This document shows positions 29,321 to 38,442 of a stretch of DNA of 64,000 bases, piece after piece; positions within the stretch are counted from its first letter, which is position 1, and every line of letters begins with the position of its first letter. Source of the DNA: Pseudomonas proteolytica (lineage in GTDB: Bacteria > Pseudomonadota > Gammaproteobacteria > Pseudomonadales > Pseudomonadaceae). The stretch spans positions 62,001 to 126,000 of the forward strand of contig NZ_VFEV01000005.1 of assembly GCF_007858275.1 (NCBI RefSeq), read 5' to 3'. The notes beneath the pieces are model-generated. The model did not search any database, was not told the DNA's origin, and saw only the letters and a list, made by a program, of their open reading frames with translations. Made by a program: the position numbers and the translations under genes.

Positions 29321-29368
29321 AACTGATATCAAAAGACATTTACTAAAAAACTGTAGGAAATAACCCCC

Positions 29369-29384
29369 TGGCATTGTTCATGCA
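29369..29384 (+). promoter_or_regulatory. Candidate sigma-54 promoter of the ABC/catabolic operon
   Basis: TGGCATTGTTCATGCA matches the -24 GG / -12 GC pattern, with ten bases between GG and GC. The predicted start lies near 29395, about 34 bases before the first ATG. Confidence 0.4.
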
Positions 29385-29385
29385 C

Positions 29386-29409
29386 TAAACGGCGTATCAC
29401 CTATAAAAC
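29386..29409 (+). promoter_or_regulatory. 24-bp block shared with the porin promoter region
   Basis: The block starts TAAACGGCGT and ends ATAAAAC. It is identical at 21 of 24 positions to 45515-45538 upstream of the porin gene. Nothing else in the two intergenic regions is conserved to this degree, so it is likely an operator or core promoter part. Confidence 0.65.
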
Positions 29410-29428
29410 AGACCAGAGAACCTACCTG

Positions 29429-30280
29429 ATGGCTGTGAAAGAGATGTACGCCGTGACGCCCCAATGGAATAACCCCGCTCTCAAGGAAGAGCTGGAGCCG
29501 ACTGAAATTGAATTTCGCAATGTCGGTAAATGTTTCCCGGCAAAGGGTAAAGCGGACGCGCCCTTCGCCATTCGCGAGGTGAACTTCAAGATTCGCCGGG
29601 GTGAAGTGGTGTCGATCATCGGCCCATCCGGTTGTGGCAAGAGCACCATTTTGAATATGGGCTCGGGCCTGTACCGGCCCAGCGAGGGTGAAGTGTTCGT
29701 CGGTGGCGAGCCGGTCACCGGGCCCGTGCCGCAGGTCGCGTTCATGTTGCAAAAGGATCTGCTGATGCCTTGGCGCAGCATCCGCCGCAACGTGGAGCTG
29801 GGCCTGGAGATCCAGGGCGTGCCCGCCGCCACCCGGCAGAAGGTGGCCCTGGACCTGCTCGACCGCTGCCACCTCAACGGCTACGCCGATCACTACCCGT
29901 TCCAACTCTCCGGCGGCATGCGCCAGCGCGCCGCCCTGGCTCGCACCCTGGCCATCGACCCACAAGTGCTGTTCCTCGACGAGCCGTTCTCGGCCCTCGA
30001 TGCCCAGACCAAGATGATCCTGCAACAGGACATGGCACGGATGCTGTTCGACGAAAAGAAGACCGCCCTGTTCATCACCCATGACCTGATCGAAGGCATC
30101 GCCATGTCCGACCGGTTGCTGGTCATGAGCGCGCGCCCCGGCACGATCATCGAAGAAATCAGCATTGACCTGCCGTTTCGCGACAACCCCCTGGAGCGCC
30201 GCAAGCTGCCGGAAATCGGCCCGCTGGTAGGCCGCCTGATGGAGTTGCTCCAGGTCGGCGCCGACACCGAACTGCACTGA
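29429..30280 (+). CDS. ABC transporter ATPase, NitT/TauT/SsuB type
   Basis: The protein is 283 residues with Walker [10 protein letters not shown], a Q-loop (VAFMLQKDLLMPW), signature LSGGMRQR, Walker B VLFLDEPFSALD and switch His FITHD. The family drives import of nitrate, taurine, sulfonates, pyrimidine precursors or aromatic carboxylates. It is the first gene of the operon, followed by its binding protein and permease. An N-terminal extension of about 30 residues precedes the usual start of homology. Confidence 0.93.
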   Translation: MAVKEMYAVTPQWNNPALKEELEPTEIEFRNVGKCFPAKGKADAPFAIREVNFKIRRGEVVSIIGPSGCGKSTILNMGSGLYRPSEGEVFVGGEPVTGPVPQVAFMLQKDLLMPWRSIRRNVELGLEIQGVPAATRQKVALDLLDRCHLNGYADHYPFQLSGGMRQRAALARTLAIDPQVLFLDEPFSALDAQTKMILQQDMARMLFDEKKTALFITHDLIEGIAMSDRLLVMSARPGTIIEEISIDLPFRDNPLERRKLPEIGPLVGRLMELLQVGADTELH

Positions 30281-30319
30281 TCACCGCCCTCGCGGCCCCC
30301 AACCGATTCAGGAGTCCCC

Positions 30320-31312
30320 ATGCTCAAGTCTCTGTTTCAACGTCTTTGCGCCCTCAGCCTGGGCCTCGGTATCGCCTGCGCCGCCCAGGCACAGCCGACC
30401 AAGGTCACTTACCTGCTGCCGGCGCCGCCCAACTCGCCCGCGTTCGCACCGTGGATCATCGCCAAGGAGAAGGGCTACTACACGGCCCAGGACCTGGACC
30501 TGACCTTTATCGCCGCCAAAGGTGGCGTGGACGTGGCCAAGCAGATCGGCGCCGGTAACGCGCTGATCGGCGGCGCCATCGGTGACACGCCGATTGTGGT
30601 GCGGGCCAATGGCATCCCGGTGCGCGCCGTGGCGGTGCTGGGTGACGGCGGGGTGACGATGATCGCCACCAATGCCAAGGACAACATCAACAGCATCAGC
30701 GACCTCAAGGGCAAGACCATGACGGTGATGTCGTACTCCGACACCACTTACTACGCCCTGCTCGCCTCGCTGCGCAAAGCCGGGCTGGGCAAGAACGACG
30801 TGGACATCCAGGCCGCCGGCCCCGCCGGAGTCTGGCAGCTGTTCTCCGCCAACAAGGCCCAGGCCATGGCCGGCGTACCGGACTGGGTGATCAATGCCCA
30901 GGAAGCCGGGGTGCAGATCAAGCTGATCCCCCAGGACCAGATCTTCGAAAGCATGGCCCAGGCGATTCTCGCCTCGGACGACGCCATCAAGCACCAGCCC
31001 CAGGTTGTGCGCGGCGTGGTGCAGGGCACCCTGCAAGGCATGCGCGACATCATCCAGGACCCGCGCGCCGCCGCCGTGACCTTCGCCAAGGCGGTACCGG
31101 CCTACGCCGGCAAGGAAGACTCGCTGGAGAAGATCTTCAAGCTCTACGTCGAACACGTCTACGCCAAGCAAGCCGTGCTCGGCCACATCGATCCGGAGCA
31201 TCTGGACAAGGTGCGCCAGTTCTATGTCAGCGAAGGCATCGTCACCCAGGCGACCCCGCTTGAAGAGCTCTTCACCAACCAATTCGTCGACAGCCCGGTC
31301 GCCGCACAGTGA
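30320..31312 (+). CDS. ABC transporter substrate-binding protein (NMT1/SsuA type)
   Basis: The protein is 330 residues with a signal peptide (RLCALSLGLGIACAAQAQ). The mature protein begins with KVTYLLPAPPNSPAFAPWIIAKEKGYY, typical of the NMT1/THI5-like fold used for sulfonates, nitrate, pyrimidines and aromatic acids. RBS AGGAGTCCCC stands before the ATG. It feeds the 31341 permease. The ligand is unknown. Confidence 0.93.
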   Translation: MLKSLFQRLCALSLGLGIACAAQAQPTKVTYLLPAPPNSPAFAPWIIAKEKGYYTAQDLDLTFIAAKGGVDVAKQIGAGNALIGGAIGDTPIVVRANGIPVRAVAVLGDGGVTMIATNAKDNINSISDLKGKTMTVMSYSDTTYYALLASLRKAGLGKNDVDIQAAGPAGVWQLFSANKAQAMAGVPDWVINAQEAGVQIKLIPQDQIFESMAQAILASDDAIKHQPQVVRGVVQGTLQGMRDIIQDPRAAAVTFAKAVPAYAGKEDSLEKIFKLYVEHVYAKQAVLGHIDPEHLDKVRQFYVSEGIVTQATPLEELFTNQFVDSPVAAQ

Positions 31313-31340
31313 AGCACCGGGACATTGAGGTACGCACACG

Positions 31341-32114
31341 ATGAAAAACAACAACTCCGTGCTCGGTAGCGTCGCGCTGCTGATCCTGTTCCTGGTGCTG
31401 TGGCAATGGGGTCCGGGCCTGCTCGGCATGCCCGAGTTCGTCATGCCCAAACTCAGCCGCGTGGCCCAGGAAAGCCTGGTGATGTGGCAAACCGGCGGCC
31501 TGCTGCAACACACCCTGATCACCGCCCTGGAGATCGTCGTCGGCTTCGCCCTCGGCGCCCTGCTCGGCGTGATGATCGGTGTCTCGCTGGGCCTGTCGCC
31601 GGCCGCCGAAGCCATGTTGTCGCCGTACATCCTGGCGTTGCAGATCGCCCCCAAAGTCGCCTTTGCGCCGCTGTTCGTGATGTGGCTGGGCTACACCATC
31701 TACCCGAAGATCCTGATCGCCATCCTGATTGTGTTTTTCCCGGTGATGATCAACGTGCTCTCGGCGATCCGCACCGTCGACCCGGACATGATCAACCTGG
31801 TACGCACCATGAACGCCAGCCGCTGGCAGATCTTCCGCCTGGTGGAGTTCCCATCGGCCATGGCCGCGCTGTTTTCCGGCCTGCGTATCGCCTCGACCCT
31901 GGCGGTGATTGGCGTCACCGTCGGTGAGTTGGTGGGCGGCAACCAGGGCCTGGGCTTCTTGCTGGTGGACGCCGAGGGCCAGGGCAACACCGCCGGTGTG
32001 TTCGTCGCCATTGTGGCGCTGACCCTGATTGGGGTGATCGCCTACGGTGCGGTGGTGTGGGCGGAAAAACGCGTCCTGCACTACATGCCCAAAGCCATGT
32101 TGAGCACTCAATGA
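31341..32114 (+). CDS. ABC transporter permease (SsuC/TauC type)
   Basis: The protein is 257 residues with about six membrane helices. The coupling segment is MNASRWQIFRLVEFPSAMAALFSGLRIA. It is the inner-membrane channel of the importer. Its stop overlaps the ATG of the SDR gene (ATGA), tying uptake to catabolism in one transcript. Confidence 0.93.
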   Translation: MKNNNSVLGSVALLILFLVLWQWGPGLLGMPEFVMPKLSRVAQESLVMWQTGGLLQHTLITALEIVVGFALGALLGVMIGVSLGLSPAAEAMLSPYILALQIAPKVAFAPLFVMWLGYTIYPKILIAILIVFFPVMINVLSAIRTVDPDMINLVRTMNASRWQIFRLVEFPSAMAALFSGLRIASTLAVIGVTVGELVGGNQGLGFLLVDAEGQGNTAGVFVAIVALTLIGVIAYGAVVWAEKRVLHYMPKAMLSTQ

Positions 32115-32878
32115 TGAGCGGCCATGACCTTTTGCTTGCAGGCCGCCGCGTGCTGGTCACCGGCGGTGCCCGTGGCCTGGGCTATGCCTTTGCCCAGGCC
32201 ATCGGCCAGGCCGGCGCCCGCGTGGTGATCGCCGATGTGCTGCACGAACGTGTGCAGCAGGCCGCCGCCGAATTACGGGCGCTGGGCCTTGACGTACAGG
32301 CCGTGACGGTGGACCTGGCGCAACCCGCATCGATCCAAGCCTGTATCGACGCGACGATCAGCCTGCTCGGCGGCCTCGACGGCCTGGTCAACAACGCCTC
32401 GATCACCAACTCCGGCGGCAAGAGCTGCGAAGAGCTGAGCATCGACACCTGGGACCAGGTGATGCAAGTCAACGTGCGCGGCACCTGGCTGATGACCACC
32501 GCCTGCCTGCCGGCCCTGCGCGCCAGCGGCCAGGGCGCCATCGTCAACCTGGCCTCGGACACCCCGCTGTGGGGCGCGCCGAACCTGTTGGCGTATGTCG
32601 CCAGCAAAGGCGCAATCATCGCCATGACCCGCAGCCTGGCGCGGGAACTGGGCAGCGACAACATCACCGTCAACGCCATCGCCCCCGGCCTGGTGCTGGT
32701 GGAAGCCACCGCCTACGTGCCCGAGGCGCGCCACCGTTTGTACAACGACCAGCGGGCCCTGCAGCGCCCGCAATTGCCCGAAGACGTCAGCGGCGCCGTG
32801 CTGTTCGCGCTGTCCGACCTTGCCCGCTTTATCACTGGACAAACCCTGCCGGTCAACGGCGGGTTCGTCATGCCTTGA
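32111..32878 (+). CDS. SDR family oxidoreductase with intact catalytic residues
   Basis: The protein has 255 residues from the ATG at 32111, overlapping the permease stop. An upstream extension to 32057 lies in the permease gene and is rejected. NAD(P)-binding TGGARGLG (17-24), NNAS, and the catalytic set Ser149, Tyr162, Lys166 (YVASK) are present. It is probably a dehydrogenase or reductase of a pathway alcohol or ketone. The C-terminus TGQTLPVNGGFVMP is typical. Confidence 0.92.
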   Translation: MMSGHDLLLAGRRVLVTGGARGLGYAFAQAIGQAGARVVIADVLHERVQQAAAELRALGLDVQAVTVDLAQPASIQACIDATISLLGGLDGLVNNASITNSGGKSCEELSIDTWDQVMQVNVRGTWLMTTACLPALRASGQGAIVNLASDTPLWGAPNLLAYVASKGAIIAMTRSLARELGSDNITVNAIAPGLVLVEATAYVPEARHRLYNDQRALQRPQLPEDVSGAVLFALSDLARFITGQTLPVNGGFVMP

Positions 32879-32891
32879 TCTGGAGACTGTC

Positions 32892-33431
32892 ATGACTGAT
32901 CTATCTGCCCAAAACGACACCCCAAAAAGCTGGGATCGCCCTGCCGGCGCCAGCCTGGAAAGCTGGATGAATACGCGCATTGCCCGCTACGAGACGCGCA
33001 AGTACGACTGGGATGCGCTGAAGTTCCAGGCCGACTACGACCCCAAGTTCCGCCGCGCGCAAATGCGCTACATCGGCACCGGCGGTACCGGCATCAGCAC
33101 CGACATGAACACCATCCCGTCGGAGCACTTCACCTTTTCCACCATGGTCATCCCGGCCGGCCACGAGGGCCCGCCACACCTGCACATTGACGTCGAAGAA
33201 GTGTTCTTCGTGCTGCGCGGCAAACTCAAAGTGGTGCTGGAAAAGGACGGCGAACGCTTCGAAACCATCCTCACCGACCGCGACGTGATTTCCGTGCCGC
33301 CTGGCGTGTACCGCGAAGAGATCAACATCGGCGACGAAGACGCGCTGATGTGCGTGATGCTCGGCGCGAAAAAGCCGATCACCCCGACCTATCCGCCAGA
33401 GCACCCTCTGGCCTCGATCAAGCGCGGGTAA
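32892..33431 (+). CDS. Cupin domain protein
   Basis: The protein has 179 residues from the ATG at 32892 (GGAGA upstream). One cupin_2 barrel at about residues 75-150 carries PPHLHIDVEEVFFVLRG, the metal-type HxHx(n)E motif, followed by the second motif (ISVPPGVYREEINIG) in which the usual His is not evident. It could be a dioxygenase, isomerase or ligand sensor. The incomplete second motif makes a binding role as likely as catalysis. Confidence 0.85.
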   Translation: MTDLSAQNDTPKSWDRPAGASLESWMNTRIARYETRKYDWDALKFQADYDPKFRRAQMRYIGTGGTGISTDMNTIPSEHFTFSTMVIPAGHEGPPHLHIDVEEVFFVLRGKLKVVLEKDGERFETILTDRDVISVPPGVYREEINIGDEDALMCVMLGAKKPITPTYPPEHPLASIKRG

Positions 33432-33435
33432 GCCC

Positions 33436-34314
33436 ATGTTGCCAGGACTCACTCAAGCCGCGCCGACGGCCCACCTGCAAGCCCAACTGCAGCGCGATTT
33501 CCCCCAGCAGCTGGTCACCTCGGCAGGTGGTCAGCAGGCCCTGCGTGTCTGTGGCACGGGGCCTGCGGTGGTGTTGCTGCACGGCATCGGCTCCGGGGCG
33601 GCGTCCTGGCTGCAGGTGGCACAGCATCTGGCGGCCCAGGCTCGGGTCATCGCCTGGGATGCACCGGGTTATGGCGACTCCAGCCCCCTGGAGTCGCAAG
33701 TGCCCAAGGCCGAGCAATACGCCGCGCGCCTGGTACAGATGCTCGATGCGCTGCAGGTGGATGAGTGCGTGCTGGTCGGCCATTCCCTGGGCGCGCTGAC
33801 CGCCCTGGCATTGGCCCGCAGCGCCCAGGCCAAACGCGTGAGCCGCCTGGTGCTGATCAGCCCCGCTCGCGGCTATGGCGCGCCCGAACGTAGCCCGCAG
33901 CGCCAGCAAGTACGCCAGCAACGCCTGGACAACCTGCAACGCCTGGGCATCGCCGGGCTGGCCGCACAACGCAGCGCGCACATGCTGTCACCGCGTGCCC
34001 AGCCCGAAGCACTGGCCTGGGTCCACTGGAACATGGCGCGCCTCAACCCGCTGGGCTATCGCCAGGCCATCGAATTGCTGTGCGGCGACGACCTGCTGCG
34101 CCACGGCCAACCAGCGATGCCCTGCGACGTGCATTGCGGCGAAGCCGACGCCATCACCACCCCCGACACCTGCCTGGGCGTGGCCAAGGCCCTGGGTGCC
34201 AGCTTCAACCTGATCGCCGACGCAGGCCATGCCAGCCCCATCGAACAACCGCTGGTGGTTGCCGGTCGCCTGGCCTACGCCCTCAAACAATCCCTGACAG
34301 GTAGAACCTTATGA
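33436..34314 (+). CDS. Alpha/beta hydrolase
   Basis: The protein is 292 residues. Oxyanion-hole HG (LLHGIGSGAASW), nucleophile elbow GHSLGA with Ser117, a downstream acid and the His of DAGHASPIEQP are all visible. The family includes meta-cleavage product hydrolases (C-C bond hydrolases), which would suit the extradiol-type enzyme encoded at 39936, as well as esterases. Its stop overlaps the IclR start (ATGA). Confidence 0.9.
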   Translation: MLPGLTQAAPTAHLQAQLQRDFPQQLVTSAGGQQALRVCGTGPAVVLLHGIGSGAASWLQVAQHLAAQARVIAWDAPGYGDSSPLESQVPKAEQYAARLVQMLDALQVDECVLVGHSLGALTALALARSAQAKRVSRLVLISPARGYGAPERSPQRQQVRQQRLDNLQRLGIAGLAAQRSAHMLSPRAQPEALAWVHWNMARLNPLGYRQAIELLCGDDLLRHGQPAMPCDVHCGEADAITTPDTCLGVAKALGASFNLIADAGHASPIEQPLVVAGRLAYALKQSLTGRTL

Positions 34315-35144
34315 ACGACTCAGATCTGCTGAAGGATGCCCAGGACAAATACATCGTGCCGGGCCTGGAGCGCGGCTTGCTGCTGCTCTGCGAGTTCAGC
34401 CGGCGCAACCGCACCCTGACGGCGCCGGAGCTGGCACGGCGCCTGGCGCTGCCGCGCTCGACCATCTTCCGCCTGCTGACCACCCTGGAAACCATGGGCT
34501 TCGTCACCCGCAGCGGCAACGAATACCGCCTGGGCATGTCGGTGCTGCGCCTGGGCTTCGAGTACCTCGCGTCGCTGGAGCTGACCGAACTGGGGCAGCC
34601 ACTGCTGGCGCGGTTGTGCGACCGGGTGAACTACCCCAGCAACCTGGTGGTGCGCGATGGACGTTCCATCGTGTACGTGGCCAAGGTCTCGCCGCCGTCG
34701 GTGTTCTCCAATGCGGTCAACGTCGGCACCCGGTTGCCGGCCCATGCCACGGTGCTGGGGCGCATCCTTCTCGAAGACCTGTCGCTGGCCGAACTGCGCG
34801 AGCTGTACCCCGAGGAGCATCTGGAACAGCACTCCCATTGCACACCCAAAACCGTGATGGAGCTGTTCGACTTGCTCCAGGCCGACCGCCAACGCGGTTT
34901 TGTCAGCGGCGAAGGATTCTTTGAGTCGGCGATTTCCACAGTCGCCGCCCCCGTACGCGACCAGAGCGGCGACATCGTGGCGGCCCTTGGCGTGACCATC
35001 CCCACCACGCAAATCGGTCATGTGAACTTTGAAGAGCTGTTGACCCAGGTCCGGCGCAGCGCCGACGAGTTGTCGCGCTTGCTCAACTACAACGGCGGCG
35101 CCCACAGCGGCCAGCCCCGCGTCACTGCCTTGATGAGAGATTGA
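34311..35144 (+). CDS. IclR family transcriptional regulator of the operon
   Basis: The protein is 277 residues. An N-terminal winged helix (LTAPELARRLALPRSTIFRLLTTLETMGF) precedes an IclR effector domain with NVGTRLPAHATVLGR and FFESAISTVAAPVRD. IclR proteins bind small aromatic or organic acids and act as repressors or activators at palindromic sites. The gene is embedded in the operon, overlapping the hydrolase gene by four bases. It is the best candidate to bind the palindromes at 29150 and 29276. Confidence 0.93.
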   Translation: MNDSDLLKDAQDKYIVPGLERGLLLLCEFSRRNRTLTAPELARRLALPRSTIFRLLTTLETMGFVTRSGNEYRLGMSVLRLGFEYLASLELTELGQPLLARLCDRVNYPSNLVVRDGRSIVYVAKVSPPSVFSNAVNVGTRLPAHATVLGRILLEDLSLAELRELYPEEHLEQHSHCTPKTVMELFDLLQADRQRGFVSGEGFFESAISTVAAPVRDQSGDIVAALGVTIPTTQIGHVNFEELLTQVRRSADELSRLLNYNGGAHSGQPRVTALMRD

Positions 35145-35145
35145 G

Positions 35146-35943
35146 ATGAGCCTTTATCCATTGCAGGGCCGCACCGCAATCGTCACCGGAGGCTCCTCGG
35201 GCATTGGCCTGGCGTGCGTCGAACTGCTGCTGGAAGCCGGCGCCAGCGTCGCGTTCTGCGGCCGCGATGCAGAGCGCCTGCAACGTGCCGAAAACGACCT
35301 GCGCCAGCGCTTCCCTCAAGGCCGGCTGCTGGCCCAGGTGTGCGATGTGCTCGATGGCGAAGCGGTCAACGCCTTTGCCAGCGCCAGCCAGGCCGCGCTT
35401 GGCGCCGCCAGCGTGCTGATCAACAACGCCGGGCAAGGCCGGGTCTCGACCTTTGCCGACACCACCGACAGCGCCTGGACCGAAGAACTGAACCTGAAGT
35501 TTTTTTCGGTGATCAACCCGGTCCGTGCCTTCAAGCCCCAGCTGCAAAACCAGGCCGACGCCGCCATCGTCTGCGTCAACTCACTGCTGGCCAGCCAGCC
35601 GGAGCCGCACATGGTCGCCACCTCGGCCGCCCGCGCCGGGATCAAGAACCTGGTGCGCTCGATGGCTACCGAATTCGCCCCCCAGGGCATCCGCGTCAAC
35701 GGCATCCTGATTGGCCTGGTGGAATCGGGGCAATGGCGCCGGCGCTTCGAAGCGCGTGAAGAACGCGACCTCGACTGGGCGCAATGGACCGCCCGCCTGG
35801 CCCAACAAAAACATATTCCCCTGGGGCGCCTGGGCCTGCCGCTTGAAGCGGCCCGCGCGATCCTGTTTCTGGCCTCGCCTCTGTCGGCTTACACCACAGG
35901 CAGCCATATCGATGTATCCGGAGGCCTGTCTCGCCATGCGTAA
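35146..35943 (+). CDS. SDR-fold protein lacking the catalytic Tyr and Lys
   Basis: The protein is 265 residues. The cofactor loop TGGSSGIG (14-21), NNAG and a catalytic-type Ser146 are present. The YxxxK site reads T159-S-A-A-R163, so Tyr is Thr and Lys is Arg. The C-terminus keeps the usual SDR ending (GSHIDVSGGLSR). It may be a structural or altered-mechanism enzyme. It starts one base after the IclR stop, and its 3' end overlaps the ThDP gene. Confidence 0.88.
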   Translation: MSLYPLQGRTAIVTGGSSGIGLACVELLLEAGASVAFCGRDAERLQRAENDLRQRFPQGRLLAQVCDVLDGEAVNAFASASQAALGAASVLINNAGQGRVSTFADTTDSAWTEELNLKFFSVINPVRAFKPQLQNQADAAIVCVNSLLASQPEPHMVATSAARAGIKNLVRSMATEFAPQGIRVNGILIGLVESGQWRRRFEAREERDLDWAQWTARLAQQKHIPLGRLGLPLEAARAILFLASPLSAYTTGSHIDVSGGLSRHA

Positions 35944-37618
35944 TGAAAACACTGTCACCGTGGGCGCTGCCATCACCGCCTTTCTCGAACAATGCGACGT
36001 CAAGGCCGCGTTTGGCGTGATCTCGATCCACAACATGCCGATCCTCGATGCCTTCGCCGTGCGCGGCAACATCCGCTTTGTCATGGCCCGGGGTGAAGCC
36101 GGCGCCGCCAACATGGCCGATGCCTATGCCCGCACCACCGGAGGTCTGGGCGTGTGCCTGACTTCCACCGGCACCGCCGCCGGCAATGCCGCTGGCGCCA
36201 TGGTCGAAGCACAGACCGCCGGCACGCCGCTGCTGCACATCACCGGGCAGATCGAGACGCCGTACCTGGACCAGGAGCTGGCCTATATCCACGAAGCCCG
36301 CGACCAGTTGAACATGCTCAAGGCGGTGTCCAAGGCCGCCTTCCGCGTGCGCAGCGTCGAGACCGCCATCAGTACCCTCAAGCTCGCGGTGCAGACCGCC
36401 CTCACCGCGCCCACCGGCCCGGTCAGCGTCGAGATCCCGATCGACATCCAGTCGACCTTTATCCCGATGCCCACCGACCTGTCGCCGCTGCCGATCCCGG
36501 TCGCCGTGCCGCCGCCGGAAGCCCTCGACCTGGTGGCCGAGCGCCTGGCCAATGCCAAGCGCCCAATGCTCTGGCTCGGTGGCGGCGCACGGCATGCCGG
36601 GCCGCAGGTCAAACGCCTGCTGGCGATGGGTGTGGGCGTGATCACGTCGACCCAGGGCCGTGGCGTGGTCAATGAAGACGACGAGCGTTGCCTGGGGGCC
36701 TTTTCGCAAAACAAGCGGGTCGAGCAGTTCCTGCAAACCTGCGATGCCCTGCTGATCGCCGGCTCACGCCTGCGCAGCAACGAGACCTTCAAGTACGCGC
36801 TCAAGCTGCCCCAGAACACCCTGCGCATCGACGCCAACCCGGCCATCGAAGGCCGCAGCTATGCCAGCGAACTGTTTATCTGCGGCGATGCAGCCCTGGC
36901 CCTGGCCGGCTTGGCTGATCGCCTGGAAGGCCGCCTGCACACCGACCCGCAGTTTCTTAGCGAGCTCAAGGCCGTGCGCGAGCAGTCGCGCAGCCAACTG
37001 GTGGCGGACCTGGGACCGTACTCGGCGATGGTCGAGCAATTGCAGGCGAGCACCGGGCGCAACTTCTCCTGGGTGCGCGATGTGACCCTGTCCAACAGCA
37101 TCTGGGGCAACCGCCTGCTCAACCTGTACCACCCGCGCGCCGGGGTGCACGCCCTCGGTGGCGGGATCGGCCAGGGTTTGGCGATGGGTATCGGTGCGGC
37201 CGTGGCAGCGGCTGAAACCGCGCCCGAGCGCAAGGTGTTTGCCTTGGCGGGCGACGGCGGGTTCATCCTCAACCTCGGTGAGCTGGCGACCCTGGTGCAG
37301 GAGCGCGCCAACCTGGTGATCCTGCTGATGAACGACCAGCGCTACGGGGTGATCCGCAATATCCAGGACGCGGTCTACGGCAGCCGCCATTGCTACGTCG
37401 ACCTGCACACCCCGGACTACACCAAGCTCGCCGAATCCATGGGCCTGCGCCACGGCCTGGTCACCGACCTCAAGGACTTCGGCAAGGTGGTCGACAGCGC
37501 CCTGAGCCAGCCCGGCCCGTTCCTGCTGGAAGTGGACATGCTCAGCGTGGGCAACTTCGCCACCCAGTTCGCCGGCCCGCCCAACAGCGAAACCAAAGCC
37601 CAGAAGGCCACCGCCTGA
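35936..37618 (+). CDS. Thiamine-diphosphate-dependent enzyme (acetolactate synthase/decarboxylase-like)
   Basis: The protein has 560 residues from the ATG at 35936. The frame stays open upstream to 35711 inside the SDR gene, but that is not a start. The activating Glu is E54 (RGEAGAANMADAYAR). The ThDP/Mg motif is GDGGFILNLGELATLVQERA with the downstream MNDQRYG. Three-domain POX/ALS architecture. It probably decarboxylates or ligates a 2-keto acid. The exact reaction is unknown. It overlaps the SDR gene by 8 bases and precedes the aspartate-dehydrogenase-like gene by 10. Confidence 0.9.
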   Translation: MRNENTVTVGAAITAFLEQCDVKAAFGVISIHNMPILDAFAVRGNIRFVMARGEAGAANMADAYARTTGGLGVCLTSTGTAAGNAAGAMVEAQTAGTPLLHITGQIETPYLDQELAYIHEARDQLNMLKAVSKAAFRVRSVETAISTLKLAVQTALTAPTGPVSVEIPIDIQSTFIPMPTDLSPLPIPVAVPPPEALDLVAERLANAKRPMLWLGGGARHAGPQVKRLLAMGVGVITSTQGRGVVNEDDERCLGAFSQNKRVEQFLQTCDALLIAGSRLRSNETFKYALKLPQNTLRIDANPAIEGRSYASELFICGDAALALAGLADRLEGRLHTDPQFLSELKAVREQSRSQLVADLGPYSAMVEQLQASTGRNFSWVRDVTLSNSIWGNRLLNLYHPRAGVHALGGGIGQGLAMGIGAAVAAAETAPERKVFALAGDGGFILNLGELATLVQERANLVILLMNDQRYGVIRNIQDAVYGSRHCYVDLHTPDYTKLAESMGLRHGLVTDLKDFGKVVDSALSQPGPFLLEVDMLSVGNFATQFAGPPNSETKAQKATA

Positions 37619-37628
37619 GGATCGTCGC

Positions 37629-38432
37629 ATGTTGCATATCACCATGATCGGCTGCGGCGCCATTGGCGTCGGCGTGCTGGAGCTGCTGGAGAACGATCCG
37701 CAGCTGTGCGTGGATTACGTCATCGCGTCCCAGGGCTCCGAAGCCCTGGTACGTCAGCGCCTGGCCAGTTTCAAACAGCCGCCGCAGGTGCTCACGGCAT
37801 TGCCCGCCGACGCCCGCCCGGATTTGCTGGTGGAGTGCGCCGGCCACCGGGCCATCGAGGAGCATGTGCTGCCGGCCCTGGAGCGCGGCATTGCCTGCCT
37901 GATCGTCTCGGTCGGCGCCTTGTCCGAAGTGGGCCTGGTCGAGCGCCTGGAAGCCGCCGCTGAACGCGGCAAAACCCGCATCGAGCTGCTGCCCGGCGCG
38001 ATTGGCGGCATTGATGCGTTGTCGGCGGCCAAGGTCGGCGGCCTGGACTCGGTCAACTACACCGGGCGCAAGCCGGCCCGGGCCTGGAAGAACACCCCCG
38101 GCGAGCAGGCCTGCGATCTGGATTCCATCAGCCAAGCCACGGTGATCTTCCAGGGCAGTGCCCGCGAAGCGGCGCGGCTGTACCCGAAAAACGCCAACGT
38201 CGCCGCCACCCTGTCCCTGGCCGGGCTGGGCCTGGATCGCACCCATGTGACGTTGATCGCCGACCCCCACAGCGACGAAAACGTCCACCACTTCGAAGCC
38301 CGTGGCGCCTTTGGCCGCTTCGAGTTGAGCCTGCGCGGCAAGCCGCTGCTGGCCAACCCCAAGACCTCGGCGCTGACCGTGTACAGCGTGGTCCGTGCCT
38401 TGGGCAACCACGCCCATGCCATCTCAATCTAG
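37629..38432 (+). CDS. Aspartate-dehydrogenase-like protein (NadX family)
   Basis: The protein is 267 residues. N-terminal Rossmann GCGAIGVGVLELL, then ECAGHRAIEEHVLPAL, LPGAIGGIDALSAAKVGG and the C-terminal KTSALTVYSVVRAL, all typical of L-aspartate dehydrogenase. Family members convert L-aspartate to iminoaspartate/oxaloacetate with NAD(P). As I recall, the characterised P. aeruginosa enzyme (PA3505) sits in a very similar gene set. Whether aspartate or a related amine is the true substrate here is open. Confidence 0.87.
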   Translation: MLHITMIGCGAIGVGVLELLENDPQLCVDYVIASQGSEALVRQRLASFKQPPQVLTALPADARPDLLVECAGHRAIEEHVLPALERGIACLIVSVGALSEVGLVERLEAAAERGKTRIELLPGAIGGIDALSAAKVGGLDSVNYTGRKPARAWKNTPGEQACDLDSISQATVIFQGSAREAARLYPKNANVAATLSLAGLGLDRTHVTLIADPHSDENVHHFEARGAFGRFELSLRGKPLLANPKTSALTVYSVVRALGNHAHAISI

Positions 38433-38442
38433 GAGCCCGTCG

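Noticed and set aside
29021..29346. Short open frames over the composite REPIN and operator region
   Set aside because: They run through repeat arms and palindromes and translate REP sequence; not genes.
33436..34314. Naming the alpha/beta hydrolase a specific meta-cleavage hydrolase
   Set aside because: Triad and context fit, but the fold is too common to assign the reaction from sequence alone.
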